A stretch of DNA of 64,000 bases, from contig NZ_CP144918.1 of NCBI RefSeq assembly GCF_036700095.1, forward strand, positions 2,481,001 through 2,545,000, read 5' to 3'. This document shows, one piece after another, positions 38,013 to 47,985 of this stretch. The stretch is from Pelagerythrobacter marensis (GTDB taxonomy: Bacteria; Pseudomonadota; Alphaproteobacteria; Sphingomonadales; Sphingomonadaceae). The translations under genes and the position numbers were made by a program. Below the pieces are notes generated by a model, which had not been told where the DNA came from, did not search any database, and worked only from the letters and a program-made list of their open reading frames with translations. Numbering within the stretch: position 1 is the first letter of the stretch; each line of letters opens with the position of its first letter.

Positions 38013-41000
38013 ATGGGGCAAAAAACATCAGGGTCTGGGGAACGCACTGCTCGGCAAGGTCTGAGATACCAAGACCGCGCGTCTGCAACCCTTGCTTACC
38101 AAGCGATCTTGGACGGTACTCTCTCGTTCATTGCCCTTGCGGACGATCGGGCAGGCATGTTCGACGACCTTGTTCTGGGGATTGCTGGGCAGGTTATCGG
38201 GCATCAGTACAAATCCTCGACCAAGCCAAAGCCGGTTGGAGTTCGTGGACTGCTTCTGGGCAAGGAAAACGTCATCGCGGATTGTGCCGCCTCCTTCAAG
38301 GAGTTGGAGGCCGCATATCCTCGGAAGCACATCAGGGTGCGTTATGTCACATCGCATATCGCATCGGTCAGCGACAAAGGTCGGTTTGGCGTCAAAGGAC
38401 GGGATTCACAGGACTTCTTTTTGGAGAAGGATCGGCATCCCGACTGGTCGCTGCTAGATTGGCGCGCTTCCGTCTGGCAACCTATCATCGACGAGCTAGT
38501 CAGCGCTTCAGGTCTCGACGAGCACGATTTTGAGCGCTTTTTTCACCGCTTCGAGATCGAACTGGGCGCCCCTCGGACAATTGAACTGAATCACACCTTG
38601 GATGCCTCGGTTCGCGGGCAAATCGTGGAGCTTGCCCGAGCAATTGGAGATTTGGTGGGGCGTGCCGAAGGGAAGACCTCTTGGACCCGTCGGGAACTAC
38701 TCGATGAACTTGGATGGCCAGATCGGTTCCGGCAGCGCTTCGAGCATCGTTTCCCGCTTGGAGCACATGTTCAAAGTAATGAGCAAAGCGAAGCCGAACT
38801 CGAAGCAGCGCTGAAAAATCACAGCTCGGGATACATATGCCTGCTGGGTTCTCCGGGAACCGGAAAATCGACTCTGCTTGAACGCTTCGTTCAATCCGGC
38901 CCGAACCGCAAGGTCGTTCGGTATCTCGCCTACGTTCCAGGGACCGCGCAAGGTCAAGGGCGAGGTAATGACGCAAATTTTCTGGCAGACCTCAACAGTC
39001 AGCTCATCAGCTCGGGATTTCAAGCAAGCCGAGTTAAGGACGACACCCTCGAACAGCGACGCGAGACATTTCAAAGGCTACTCCAGCAAGCTGGAAAAGA
39101 ATTTGAGACGAGCGGCCAGTCGACCATCATCGTGATCGATGGCCTGGATCATGTGCCTCGAGAAGAGAAGCCAGTCGCAAGTTTCCTTCGCGCGCTACCA
39201 CTCCCAGCGAGTATCCCGGAAGGCGTCGTCTTCGTTCTGGGAAGTCAGCGAATTGATTTGGAGGACATTCCTCGCGAAGTGAGAGAACAAGCCTCACTTC
39301 CCGACCGAAAGATTGAGATTGCTCCCCTCACCGAGGCCGCCGTCAGCGAGATGGTCACTTCGATCGGACTCGCCAGCGAGATTGACTCAGCAGAGGTGTT
39401 TTCAGTCAGTTTAGGCCATCCGCTGGTCACGCAGTATCTGCTAGGAAAACTCCTCGTTGCCGATGCGGAAGAACGAAGAGTTCTCCTCGATGGGGGCTTC
39501 GAGTTCGACGGTGACCTAGAGAAGGTTTATCAGGCTGCCTGGCGCGAAGCTGAGGGAGCAGATCGCGAGGTAGCGAAGGTTCTTGTCACGCTAAGCTTCG
39601 TCGAAGGGCGAATAGAACCCGAGTTGCTAGCGGCTTGTCTATCCAGTTCAGCCGTCGACAACACCTTCAAATTAGCGCACCATCTAATCGATCATTACAA
39701 CCGTGGTTGGCTGATCTTCCATAACAGCTTTCGTCTGTTCCTACGCCAGAAGACCATAACGCTTTATGGGGCCCCCGACCCGGATTTCACTGTCATTGCG
39801 ATATATCGCCGGCTCGCAAAAGTTGCCAAATCGGCCCCAGCCACCAGCGCACAACGATGGCTCGAATTTCGCTACCGGTATCTGGCTAATGATCACGCCG
39901 AAGCAGCCGCGATCGCTTGCCGTAGGTACTTCGTGACCCAATTCATAGATGGTCGAAGAAGCGACGAAGTTAGCAATGACATTGAGGACGCATTTGCCTG
40001 CCTCGATGCTGGCGAGACACCCGTGCAACTTTTCGATCTGATGCTTGCAAAGGATGAAGTCTGGAGGCGCCAACAAGCCCTAGAGATGGCGGAGCAACTT
40101 GTCGCAGCGCAAATCGCTGCGGGTGACCTTTATTCTGCCGAAGCACAACTCGACGCCAATCATGTAGCTGGAGATGAATGGCTGGTGGTCAAGGCTTTGC
40201 TTGAAGATGGCCAGCCTGAGCGCGCGCGGGCAATCTTTGACAGGGAAAATCCTTGGGACTGGTATGACGACCATCATTCGGGAGGAGAAGACTCCGCGAA
40301 CAAATGGGCGGATTTCGCCGTGGTCCTGCTCGATGACGAGCAGATCGAACGCCGTATCAAAATGCCTGACGTCAAAGGTGATAATGACAAGCAATCATTC
40401 TATGGCCAGACGCGACAGCAATATCTTGATGAACTGCGCTTCGCGCTTGCAAGAGCCATGCTTCGCCATGATCCGAATTGCAGCGTCGATGACGTGGTCT
40501 CCCGGTTCATCATCATGGCTGGAGCGCACCCCATCCTTTATGCGGAAAGCGCAGAAGCGAAAGTTCGGGCGTCGCGCTATGAAGAAGCGCTAGCTTGCCT
40601 CGGCGACTACGAAAAATGCCAAGGCATTGAAGACGTGCATGGCTCTTGGCACCTCCATGCTGCCAACCTGGCAATCGCATGCCGTCACAGTGAACTCGCC
40701 ACCCGTCTCTTTGCAAAGGCCAAGATTCCCGATCTATGCAATCTTGAGCACCGCTCTGAGGAAGTAGCCGACGCGGTCCGCTACCTCATTCGGTATTGTG
40801 TCGTCGCAGCTCAACTTGGCGCGAGTCCGCCCCAGCCAGCTCTGCCAAAAGAGCACCTCTTCAAGGCAATCCAAAACCATGCGGTGCGGTTGGGCACCCG
40901 GATTGGCAAACTGCGGCAAGACGCCGCTGATGCAACGACGGGTGTATCAGCGCAGATCAAATCGTCTCTGGAGTTTATTGCGGGGGCGGTTGCTGACCGG

Positions 41001-44000
41001 CGTGATGATGTTCTCTTGGACTACCATGTTCGCAAAGCGGACCAACCGCTCTTTGACGCGATCTGTGAGATCGTACGGCTTAGCCCGGACGCTGCGCCTG
41101 ACTTCGCCAGCAATTTCGAGGCGTGCCTTAAACTGTCGGTTTGTACATTCAGGGGATCATTGCCGATTGTCCGCAAATTCACTGAAACCATGTTCAATTT
41201 TGATGGGGATGCTGCAGCGGCAGTAGCGCGGCTTGAAAGGTCACGTCGAGAAGTCGACGGAGCCCGCTCGCCGCAGGAAGCAATCGACGGACTCGCCGAA
41301 CTTGCGATCGTGTTCGGGAAAATCGGTCTCCAAGAGCGAGCGCGTGAATTGCTACATGAAATGCGAAAGATGTCCTTGGGCAGTTATGCGGCGGCCAAGA
41401 AGGACGGGCAGTACCTTCTTTGGGCGGATTTGCTTGAATTGGCCAATCGCATGGATCCGGCGCAAGCAGCGGAACGGTCATTCATGATGTTGCGCCTAGT
41501 GGCGGGCGTGGACGACAGCGACGCGCACGACCAAGCGTGGCGCATTTCCAAGACTGTTTTGGTGGAAGCGATTGCCAGTGGGCAGGAAGAAGCGTGGGAT
41601 GCCTTCGAATGGGCGAAGGCAACGGGTGTTTGGCGCTGGGATGCGCTCGTGGATGCGGTCGCTAGGGGGATAATGCGGAGGAGACCAGACCTATCGATTC
41701 CAATCGCGATTACCTGGACCGCCCTTTGCCTTCCCTATTATGATGAGGTTTACAACAGCGTAACACGGACTGGCGAATATCTGCGGGAGCTGGTTTCTGC
41801 GACGCCCGAGGCGCAGCTCCCCGAAGTCGAACGCATTATTGTTGCTGGCATTGAACGCGATGCCAGATCCGAACTTCGGCCAAGGCTCCTTCGAGCATTC
41901 CGCGACGCGCTGGCTGATTGCGGTCCTATTTCGCCGCTCGTTTCAGCGGCAGTCGATAGATGGAACGCTGAGCCTGCATTTGACACTGAATATTCGTCGG
42001 ATGAGAAAGTTTTGCCTGACTACTTCCAGCTGCAATCCTTTGAAGATGTGGAACAAGCCGTGGCGCTCGAACGACAGCGTCGAGAGGCACAAACGAGCGT
42101 TTACTACGGCAATTTCGTAAATGGCACGCTGGGGAAACGCATAGGGCGCATTATCCAGGAGCGACCTTGGCCCGAGGTTCATGCATTTGCTTTGCGTAAC
42201 CCAGAGCTTGTACGTGACCGGCCGATTAAGGAGGCGTTGGCAAGGGCAGCAATCGCGGCTGGAGAAGTCGACTACGCCGAGACTTCGTTACTACCTGAGA
42301 GGCCAGAAAGGGATGGTTGGGGTGGTTGGGCCAGTCGAGACACGCTAGAATATCATAAGGCGCGGCACGTCTTGGGTTTTGCTGATGCTCACAAACGCGC
42401 GCAAGATGATTTTGTTCGCGACCTCTCTGAAGGGGGCTATGGCACCGGCTCGGCGTTATACAGCATCGATGAGATATACCCGATGCTGTACAAGGACATT
42501 GATTGGCCAGCATTGTGGGACCGCCTCGCGGAGCAGGTCGATGGCTATCGCGATTATCAGAAGGTTGAGCCCATCCCGCGCAATGACGACGTGGCGCATG
42601 ACGACATTGACCTACTAACTCGCCTCTTTCTGGAGGCAGTAACGTTCGGCGTGTCGGATCCGTGCGAGCAAGCGACCAATGGGCTTCTCGAACTAGTCAG
42701 GGCTGGCGCACCTGAACTTTTCTGCAGGACATGCAGCCGTTTGCTTGAAGGTGAAGGTCATGCAGTGCAACTCGGCGCCCGCCTCCTGATTGAAGCCCAT
42801 GACAATCAAGCGGTCGCGACGAAGTTTCGTCATGAATTAGGCAAGCTCACTGCGCACGAGGATACCTGCGTCGCGGCAATCGGTGAGATATTGGCCGACT
42901 TTTGGGGCGTCGACGCACACATGGAAGCTGCTGATCTCCCGCCTCTTTATTCTCTCGAACTTCCACCTCTGGATGAGACTTCAGGTCGATCCCTACGCGA
43001 CGAAGCATCGCTGGGTCCTGTTATCGACGATCCTGCAGCGTGGACCGAAGGATTCAACCAGTGGTTGGAGGCACTCTCCCGGTATTCCGAAGTGCCTGTC
43101 AGCACTCTCCGGCGTCGCGTCGCGCAGCTAATCAACCAATGGGGGGGAGTTGAAAAATATGGAGCGAAGGCGACGAAGCAGCTTGAAAATAGCCTTTCTC
43201 CTCTTGGCTTGCTGCTTCCCTTTGTGCGCCCACATATAGGCATCTGCTTGCGAGCATTTCATGTGGTTGTCGGTGAACTCTGGCGTGCATCACGGCTCTC
43301 CGAAAGGGACGTGGACGTTCTTCTTCATCGGTTGACGGGGGCCCCGGTGCTTCCACCCCATGTCCCCCAATTGTCTCGTCCCGTCGACATCGACTGGCCA
43401 ACCTTTCCGGAAGATACGTGGAGTACGGATGGAATAGAATGGATCGAGGCCGAGGATATAAGGCGGCATTGCGTCTCGCCCGCGGTTGTGGGCGAATGGG
43501 CGCGCCTAGTAATGTATAAGTCAAATTCGCTCTACACTGAGGAAATGCTGGTCGCGCGCGGGATCGAGGACGGCGCGTTCGAGGACCTAGACCGGGCAAT
43601 CGGGAAGCTGCCAATTGCCTTTTGGGCTGCCGGGAGAATGATGGTCGACTCAGAGCGCGCAGCAGAAATGGTTGGCATCGTGAATTTGCGGACTTCGCTC
43701 GTAGGCAACCGGCCCGAGGTGCTTATTTTCGATCCCTTGCTGGCCCAGATGCTAGGCTGGCACCTGTCGGCGGATAACCCGTTCACTTTCGTTGATTCAC
43801 AGGGAAAAGCAATGGCCACGACGCGCTTTTGGCGTGATGGGTGGCAACAAGAAATGAAGCATGCACGTGCCTTTCGCTGGGCTGAGGGCCAACGGGTTGA
43901 GCTTACAGAAGCCGGACAGGCGGAAGTCGAACGGCAAGGCTGTTTGCCTCCGTCAGTCACTGCGAGGTGGCGCACACACAAGCCGCACTCGTCAAAAACT

Positions 44001-44042
44001 GAACTTGCATCGCAATGGAGAAGTGACGGCGAAGTTCTGTGA
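38013..44042 (+). CDS. Large STAND (NLR-like) NTPase with N-terminal nuclease motif
   Basis: A 2,009-residue protein. Residues 11-80 fit a Cap4/DUF4297-type PD-(D/E)XK nuclease: RYQDRASATLAYQA, GMFDDLVLG (Asp 51/52) and HQYKSS (Gln 65, Lys 67). A STAND/NACHT-type NTPase follows: Walker A LLGSPGTGKSTLLERF (279-287), Walker B TIIVIDGLDHVPRE (371-380) and a GSQR segment (410-413). From about residue 560 to the end are helical repeats, probably the phage sensor. Domain order is that of Avs/AVAST immune NTPases, but I see no closer name. It is the last cargo gene, ending 60 nt before the tRNA. An alternative TTG start at 37974 would add 13 residues. Confidence 0.82.
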   Translation: MGQKTSGSGERTARQGLRYQDRASATLAYQAILDGTLSFIALADDRAGMFDDLVLGIAGQVIGHQYKSSTKPKPVGVRGLLLGKENVIADCAASFKELEAAYPRKHIRVRYVTSHIASVSDKGRFGVKGRDSQDFFLEKDRHPDWSLLDWRASVWQPIIDELVSASGLDEHDFERFFHRFEIELGAPRTIELNHTLDASVRGQIVELARAIGDLVGRAEGKTSWTRRELLDELGWPDRFRQRFEHRFPLGAHVQSNEQSEAELEAALKNHSSGYICLLGSPGTGKSTLLERFVQSGPNRKVVRYLAYVPGTAQGQGRGNDANFLADLNSQLISSGFQASRVKDDTLEQRRETFQRLLQQAGKEFETSGQSTIIVIDGLDHVPREEKPVASFLRALPLPASIPEGVVFVLGSQRIDLEDIPREVREQASLPDRKIEIAPLTEAAVSEMVTSIGLASEIDSAEVFSVSLGHPLVTQYLLGKLLVADAEERRVLLDGGFEFDGDLEKVYQAAWREAEGADREVAKVLVTLSFVEGRIEPELLAACLSSSAVDNTFKLAHHLIDHYNRGWLIFHNSFRLFLRQKTITLYGAPDPDFTVIAIYRRLAKVAKSAPATSAQRWLEFRYRYLANDHAEAAAIACRRYFVTQFIDGRRSDEVSNDIEDAFACLDAGETPVQLFDLMLAKDEVWRRQQALEMAEQLVAAQIAAGDLYSAEAQLDANHVAGDEWLVVKALLEDGQPERARAIFDRENPWDWYDDHHSGGEDSANKWADFAVVLLDDEQIERRIKMPDVKGDNDKQSFYGQTRQQYLDELRFALARAMLRHDPNCSVDDVVSRFIIMAGAHPILYAESAEAKVRASRYEEALACLGDYEKCQGIEDVHGSWHLHAANLAIACRHSELATRLFAKAKIPDLCNLEHRSEEVADAVRYLIRYCVVAAQLGASPPQPALPKEHLFKAIQNHAVRLGTRIGKLRQDAADATTGVSAQIKSSLEFIAGAVADRRDDVLLDYHVRKADQPLFDAICEIVRLSPDAAPDFASNFEACLKLSVCTFRGSLPIVRKFTETMFNFDGDAAAAVARLERSRREVDGARSPQEAIDGLAELAIVFGKIGLQERARELLHEMRKMSLGSYAAAKKDGQYLLWADLLELANRMDPAQAAERSFMMLRLVAGVDDSDAHDQAWRISKTVLVEAIASGQEEAWDAFEWAKATGVWRWDALVDAVARGIMRRRPDLSIPIAITWTALCLPYYDEVYNSVTRTGEYLRELVSATPEAQLPEVERIIVAGIERDARSELRPRLLRAFRDALADCGPISPLVSAAVDRWNAEPAFDTEYSSDEKVLPDYFQLQSFEDVEQAVALERQRREAQTSVYYGNFVNGTLGKRIGRIIQERPWPEVHAFALRNPELVRDRPIKEALARAAIAAGEVDYAETSLLPERPERDGWGGWASRDTLEYHKARHVLGFADAHKRAQDDFVRDLSEGGYGTGSALYSIDEIYPMLYKDIDWPALWDRLAEQVDGYRDYQKVEPIPRNDDVAHDDIDLLTRLFLEAVTFGVSDPCEQATNGLLELVRAGAPELFCRTCSRLLEGEGHAVQLGARLLIEAHDNQAVATKFRHELGKLTAHEDTCVAAIGEILADFWGVDAHMEAADLPPLYSLELPPLDETSGRSLRDEASLGPVIDDPAAWTEGFNQWLEALSRYSEVPVSTLRRRVAQLINQWGGVEKYGAKATKQLENSLSPLGLLLPFVRPHIGICLRAFHVVVGELWRASRLSERDVDVLLHRLTGAPVLPPHVPQLSRPVDIDWPTFPEDTWSTDGIEWIEAEDIRRHCVSPAVVGEWARLVMYKSNSLYTEEMLVARGIEDGAFEDLDRAIGKLPIAFWAAGRMMVDSERAAEMVGIVNLRTSLVGNRPEVLIFDPLLAQMLGWHLSADNPFTFVDSQGKAMATTRFWRDGWQQEMKHARAFRWAEGQRVELTEAGQAEVERQGCLPPSVTARWRTHKPHSSKTELASQWRSDGEVL

Positions 44043-44100
44043 CCCCATTGGGACCCACGCGGGAGGTCCCCCCACCCGATCATCTGTAAGTCGTTGAAAA

Positions 44101-44177
<77 letters not shown>

Positions 44178-44276
44178 CCATGCCGTCAGGCTGGCCGGGC
44201 GGGGCAGGGCGCCCCGACTCGGGAGGCGCTGCATATAGCGATCCTCCCGCGCATGAAAAGAGGCGATTTCGCCGGG

Positions 44277-45392
44277 CTAGCTGAAACGGCTTTGCGGCGC
44301 CTGGCGATTCCAGCGATTGACCATCATCAGCGAACCGATGCAGATCATGTTGGTCAACATCGACGATCCCCCATGGCTCATGAAAGGCAGGGGGATGCCG
44401 ACGACCGGCGCGAGGCCCATCACCATCATCAGGTTGATGGCGACGTAGAAGAAGATCGTCGCCACCATCCCTGCCGCCAGCAGCTTGGCGAACCGGTCGC
44501 GCGACTTGTGCGCCACCTGCAATCCCCAGCGCATGATCAGCCCGAAGATGAGGATCACCACGATCCCGCCGATCAGCCCCCATTCCTCGGCCATGGTGGC
44601 GAATACGAAATCGGTATGCGGCTCCGGCAGATAATTGAGATGGCTCTGCGATCCTTCGTTGAAGCCCTTGCCCGTCAATCCGCCCGATCCGATCGCGATT
44701 TTCGACTGGGTGATGTGATAGCCGGCCCCCAGCGGATCGCTTTCGGGGTCGAGAAACGTGGTCACCCGTCGTCGCTGGTAATCGTGCAGGCCGAAGAAGT
44801 AGGCGATCGGGGCGACGATCAGCGCCGCCAGCGCGCCGGTAGCGAACCAGCGCATCGGCAGCCCGGCGAGAAACATCAGGACCGCTCCGCCGAATGCGAT
44901 CGCGAGCGCCGTGCCGAGATCGGGCTGCAGCAGCACGAGGCCCATCGGCATGGCGATCAGGACTCCGGCCGGGACGAGCGCTCGCCACGAAGTGGTCATA
45001 GCCGGAGGCAGGCCGCTGTAGAAGCGTGCCAGAACGAGCACGACGGCCGGCTTCATCAGTTCCGATGGTTGCAGTTGGATAACGCCCAGATCGAGCCAGC
45101 GCTGGCTTCCGCCGCCGACAAAGCCCATGGCCTCCACTGCGACCAGCATTACCAGGACCACGGCATATCCCGGATAGGCCAGCAGACGGACGAGATCGCG
45201 GCTGAACAGCGTCATCACGCACGCCATCGCCAGGAAAATGCCGAAGCGCACCAGGTGCGAGACGGCAAATGGCTGCCAGTGCCCGCCTGCTGCGGAGTAC
45301 AGGACCATCGCTCCGAAACCGACCAGCACGAACAGGGGCAGCAACATGCCCCAGGGCTGGCGCGCGACGGGTGCTGGAATGACCGAACTCAT
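44277..45392 (-). CDS. rodA: RodA, SEDS peptidoglycan glycosyltransferase
   Basis: A 371-residue multi-pass membrane enzyme polymerising peptidoglycan for cell elongation. SEDS motifs seen: VIQLQPSELMKPAVVLVLAR, LLQPDLGTALAIAFG, EGSQSHLNYLPEPHTDFVFA and GIPLPFMSHGGSSMLTNMI. It overlaps mrdA as ATGA at its start and is the last gene of the mreB-mreC-mreD-mrdA-rodA set. Confidence 0.95.
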   Translation of the reverse strand: MSSVIPAPVARQPWGMLLPLFVLVGFGAMVLYSAAGGHWQPFAVSHLVRFGIFLAMACVMTLFSRDLVRLLAYPGYAVVLVMLVAVEAMGFVGGGSQRWLDLGVIQLQPSELMKPAVVLVLARFYSGLPPAMTTSWRALVPAGVLIAMPMGLVLLQPDLGTALAIAFGGAVLMFLAGLPMRWFATGALAALIVAPIAYFFGLHDYQRRRVTTFLDPESDPLGAGYHITQSKIAIGSGGLTGKGFNEGSQSHLNYLPEPHTDFVFATMAEEWGLIGGIVVILIFGLIMRWGLQVAHKSRDRFAKLLAAGMVATIFFYVAINLMMVMGLAPVVGIPLPFMSHGGSSMLTNMICIGSLMMVNRWNRQAPQSRFS

Positions 45393-47431
45393 TCGTCCAC
45401 CTGCGAACGGTTGATCGCGGCATCGGTCGCTTCGTTGACGGGAACCATAGCGGCGGCCCGCGCTTCGGCATCAACGCGGTCGAAGATCTCCTCTTCCCGG
45501 CGGGGCACGGGGATGACGGCCTCGCCCGCCTGCGCGGCATAAGCGGCGTACTTCGCGTTCAGCCGCTCCTGCGCCGTTCCGCCCCATTGCTGTTCCAGCG
45601 CATGAAGCGCCTCCATCCCTTTTTCGGGGTCGAACAGAAAGGTCGTGACGTCCCGCGCGATCGGATAGGCGGCCCCCGATCCGCCGCCATGTTCGATCAC
45701 CACGGCCCCGGCATAGCGAGGGTTGTCGTACGGCGCGAAGAAGATGAAGAGCCCATGGTCGCGATATTTCCACGGACCGGAGCGGCCGTCCGACTTGGCG
45801 AGCGAGACGACCTGTGCGGTGCCGGTCTTGCCGGCCATAAGGACATCGGGGATCGGCAGGCGTGCACGCCCGGCCGTGCCGGGGCCGTTCACCACGTCGC
45901 TCATCGCCTGGCGGACCAGCGCGACATGCTCGGGCGGGAAATCGGCGGAGGCGAACGGGGGCTCGGTGCCTCCGAACAGGAGCCTGGGCTGGACATGATA
46001 TCCGGTAGCGATGCGCGAGGCCATGACCGCCAGCTGCAGAGGATTGGCCAGCATATAGCCCTGGCCGATGGTCGCATTGACCGTGTCGAAGGCCTGCCAT
46101 TCCCGGCCGTGCTTGCGCAGTTTCCACGCCGGATCGGGGACGGTGCCGTAAAACTGGCTGAGCACCGGCAGGTCGAACTCTTGGCCCATGCCGCAACGGC
46201 GTGCCATCGCCGCGATCGGGTCCATCCCGATCCGCTGGGCGAAGTGATAGTAATACACATCGCAGCTCTGGTAGATGCCTTTGGCCATATCGACCCGGCC
46301 ATGCCCGCCGCGTTTCCAGCAGCGAAACACCCGGTTTCCGACGCGAAGACCCCCGCCGCAAAAGACGCTTTCCTCCGGATCGAGGCCTTCGCGGAGAAAC
46401 GCCAGCGAAACCATCGGTTTGACCGTGGAACCCGGGGGATAAAGGCCCTTCAGAACCTTGTTTCGCAAAGGCACGCGTTCGTCTTCGCGCAACATGGCAT
46501 ATTCGATACTGCCGATCCCGTCGGAAAAGCTGTTGGGATCGAAGCTCGGCATCGAGGCCATGCACAGCAGGTCGCCGGTCCGGCAGTCCATCACCACGAC
46601 GGAACCGGATTCGAGCCCGATGCGGCGGGCGGCATAGTCCTGCAGCGGACCGTCGATTGTCAGCTTGACCGATTTGCCCTGCACGTCTTCGCGCGTTTCC
46701 AGGTCGCGCACGATTCGGCCCGATGCGGTGACTTCCACCCGGCGAGCGCCGGGGATACCACGGAGCCGCTGCTCGAACTGTTTTTCCAGGCCGTCCTTGC
46801 CGATCTTGTAGCCCGGAGTGATCAGCAGCGGGTTGCGGTCAGCCTCGTATTCTTCGGCGGAAGCCGGGCCGACATATCCGATCAGGTGCCCGACCGAGGG
46901 CCCGGTGGGATAGAAGCGGGAAAAGCCGCGCTGGGGGACCACCCCAGGCAACTCCGGAAGACGCACGCTGAGTGCCGCGAACTGTTCGTAGCTGAGGCCG
47001 GTGCCGACTTCGACCGGGCGAAATCCCCGGGTCTGGTCCATTCGTTCGCGCAAGTCGCGCAATTGCGTTCGGTCGAGCGCAAGCACCTCTCCCAGCACCG
47101 CAATCTCGCGATCGGTGTCGGTCATTCGCTCCGGGATGACGTCGACCCGGAAATCGGCGCGGTTGGACGCCAGCGGAGCGCCGTTGCGATCGAGGATCCA
47201 GCCCCGCCGCGGAGGGATCAGCGACAGGTTGACGCGATTGCTTTCCGCCTCGGTGCGGTATTTCTCGTTCTCGGCGATGGCGATATAGCCCATGCGCACC
47301 GCCAGAAGCGTGCCGATCCCGGCGCCGAAAGCCGCGATCGCGAAGCTGCGCCGGTCGTAGACGTTTTCCAGCGTGGCTGACGTGATCTGTGACGAGGCGG
47401 CCTTGCGATAGCGCGACTTCCTGCCGAACAT
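45389..47431 (-). CDS. mrdA: Penicillin-binding protein 2 (transpeptidase)
   Basis: A 680-residue class B PBP cross-linking lateral-wall peptidoglycan with RodA. The N-terminal membrane anchor (SFAIAAFGAGIGTLLAVRMG) is followed by the PBP dimer domain (LIPPRRGWILDRNGAPLASN). The transpeptidase active-site motifs are YPPGSTVKPMVSLAFL (SxxK) and the AGKTGTAQVVSLA KTG box. The start at 47431 overlaps the mreD stop as ATGA. Confidence 0.95.
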   Translation of the reverse strand: MFGRKSRYRKAASSQITSATLENVYDRRSFAIAAFGAGIGTLLAVRMGYIAIAENEKYRTEAESNRVNLSLIPPRRGWILDRNGAPLASNRADFRVDVIPERMTDTDREIAVLGEVLALDRTQLRDLRERMDQTRGFRPVEVGTGLSYEQFAALSVRLPELPGVVPQRGFSRFYPTGPSVGHLIGYVGPASAEEYEADRNPLLITPGYKIGKDGLEKQFEQRLRGIPGARRVEVTASGRIVRDLETREDVQGKSVKLTIDGPLQDYAARRIGLESGSVVVMDCRTGDLLCMASMPSFDPNSFSDGIGSIEYAMLREDERVPLRNKVLKGLYPPGSTVKPMVSLAFLREGLDPEESVFCGGGLRVGNRVFRCWKRGGHGRVDMAKGIYQSCDVYYYHFAQRIGMDPIAAMARRCGMGQEFDLPVLSQFYGTVPDPAWKLRKHGREWQAFDTVNATIGQGYMLANPLQLAVMASRIATGYHVQPRLLFGGTEPPFASADFPPEHVALVRQAMSDVVNGPGTAGRARLPIPDVLMAGKTGTAQVVSLAKSDGRSGPWKYRDHGLFIFFAPYDNPRYAGAVVIEHGGGSGAAYPIARDVTTFLFDPEKGMEALHALEQQWGGTAQERLNAKYAAYAAQAGEAVIPVPRREEEIFDRVDAEARAAAMVPVNEATDAAINRSQVDE

Positions 47432-47985
47432 CAGGCGAGTATCCGAATGCGCAGGAGCCTGAACCGGTCGAGGGCGGAAACCATACGGGCGATAATGGGA
47501 TAGACGAGCAGCGACAGCAAGATCTGCGGCATCAACGCACCCAGCAGCGGCGTGCCCGGGCTTGCGCCCGACAGCAGCGCGGCCGCGACGATGTAGCCGG
47601 TCGTGATCACGCCGGCGATCAGCCAGTCCTGAAGAAAGCTGCGCCAGGGGAACCGGATTTCGATCGCTTCTATCGCGATCATTGCCAGCGACCACAACAG
47701 AACGCCGCTGCCGAAAGGCTGGCCGCTGAAGAGATCGTCGATAGCGCCGAACGGAACGCCGGCCCATACCGGGAGGAGGCCGGGCCGTACCAGGCGCCAC
47801 GATACCAGCACCATCAGCCCGATCGGCGGAACCAGCGGTGCGGCGGAAGCAATGGGGAACACGGGCAGAAGGCTGGCCAGAACGATGGTCGCCCAGGGAA
47901 CCGCATATGCCAGCGTTGGCGAATGGGCCCGGTTGATCCGCGAACCGTAGGCGTCGCGGCGCGATCGGGGGTCGGCGCGCTCCAT
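47431..47985 (-). CDS. mreD: Rod-shape protein MreD
   Basis: A 184-residue, highly hydrophobic protein with about five membrane helices and the MreD motif region GVPFGAIDDLFSGQPFGSGV. It belongs to the elongasome and links MreB/MreC to PBP2/RodA. ATGA overlaps at both ends join it to mreC and mrdA. Confidence 0.9.
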   Translation of the reverse strand: MERADPRSRRDAYGSRINRAHSPTLAYAVPWATIVLASLLPVFPIASAAPLVPPIGLMVLVSWRLVRPGLLPVWAGVPFGAIDDLFSGQPFGSGVLLWSLAMIAIEAIEIRFPWRSFLQDWLIAGVITTGYIVAAALLSGASPGTPLLGALMPQILLSLLVYPIIARMVSALDRFRLLRIRILA

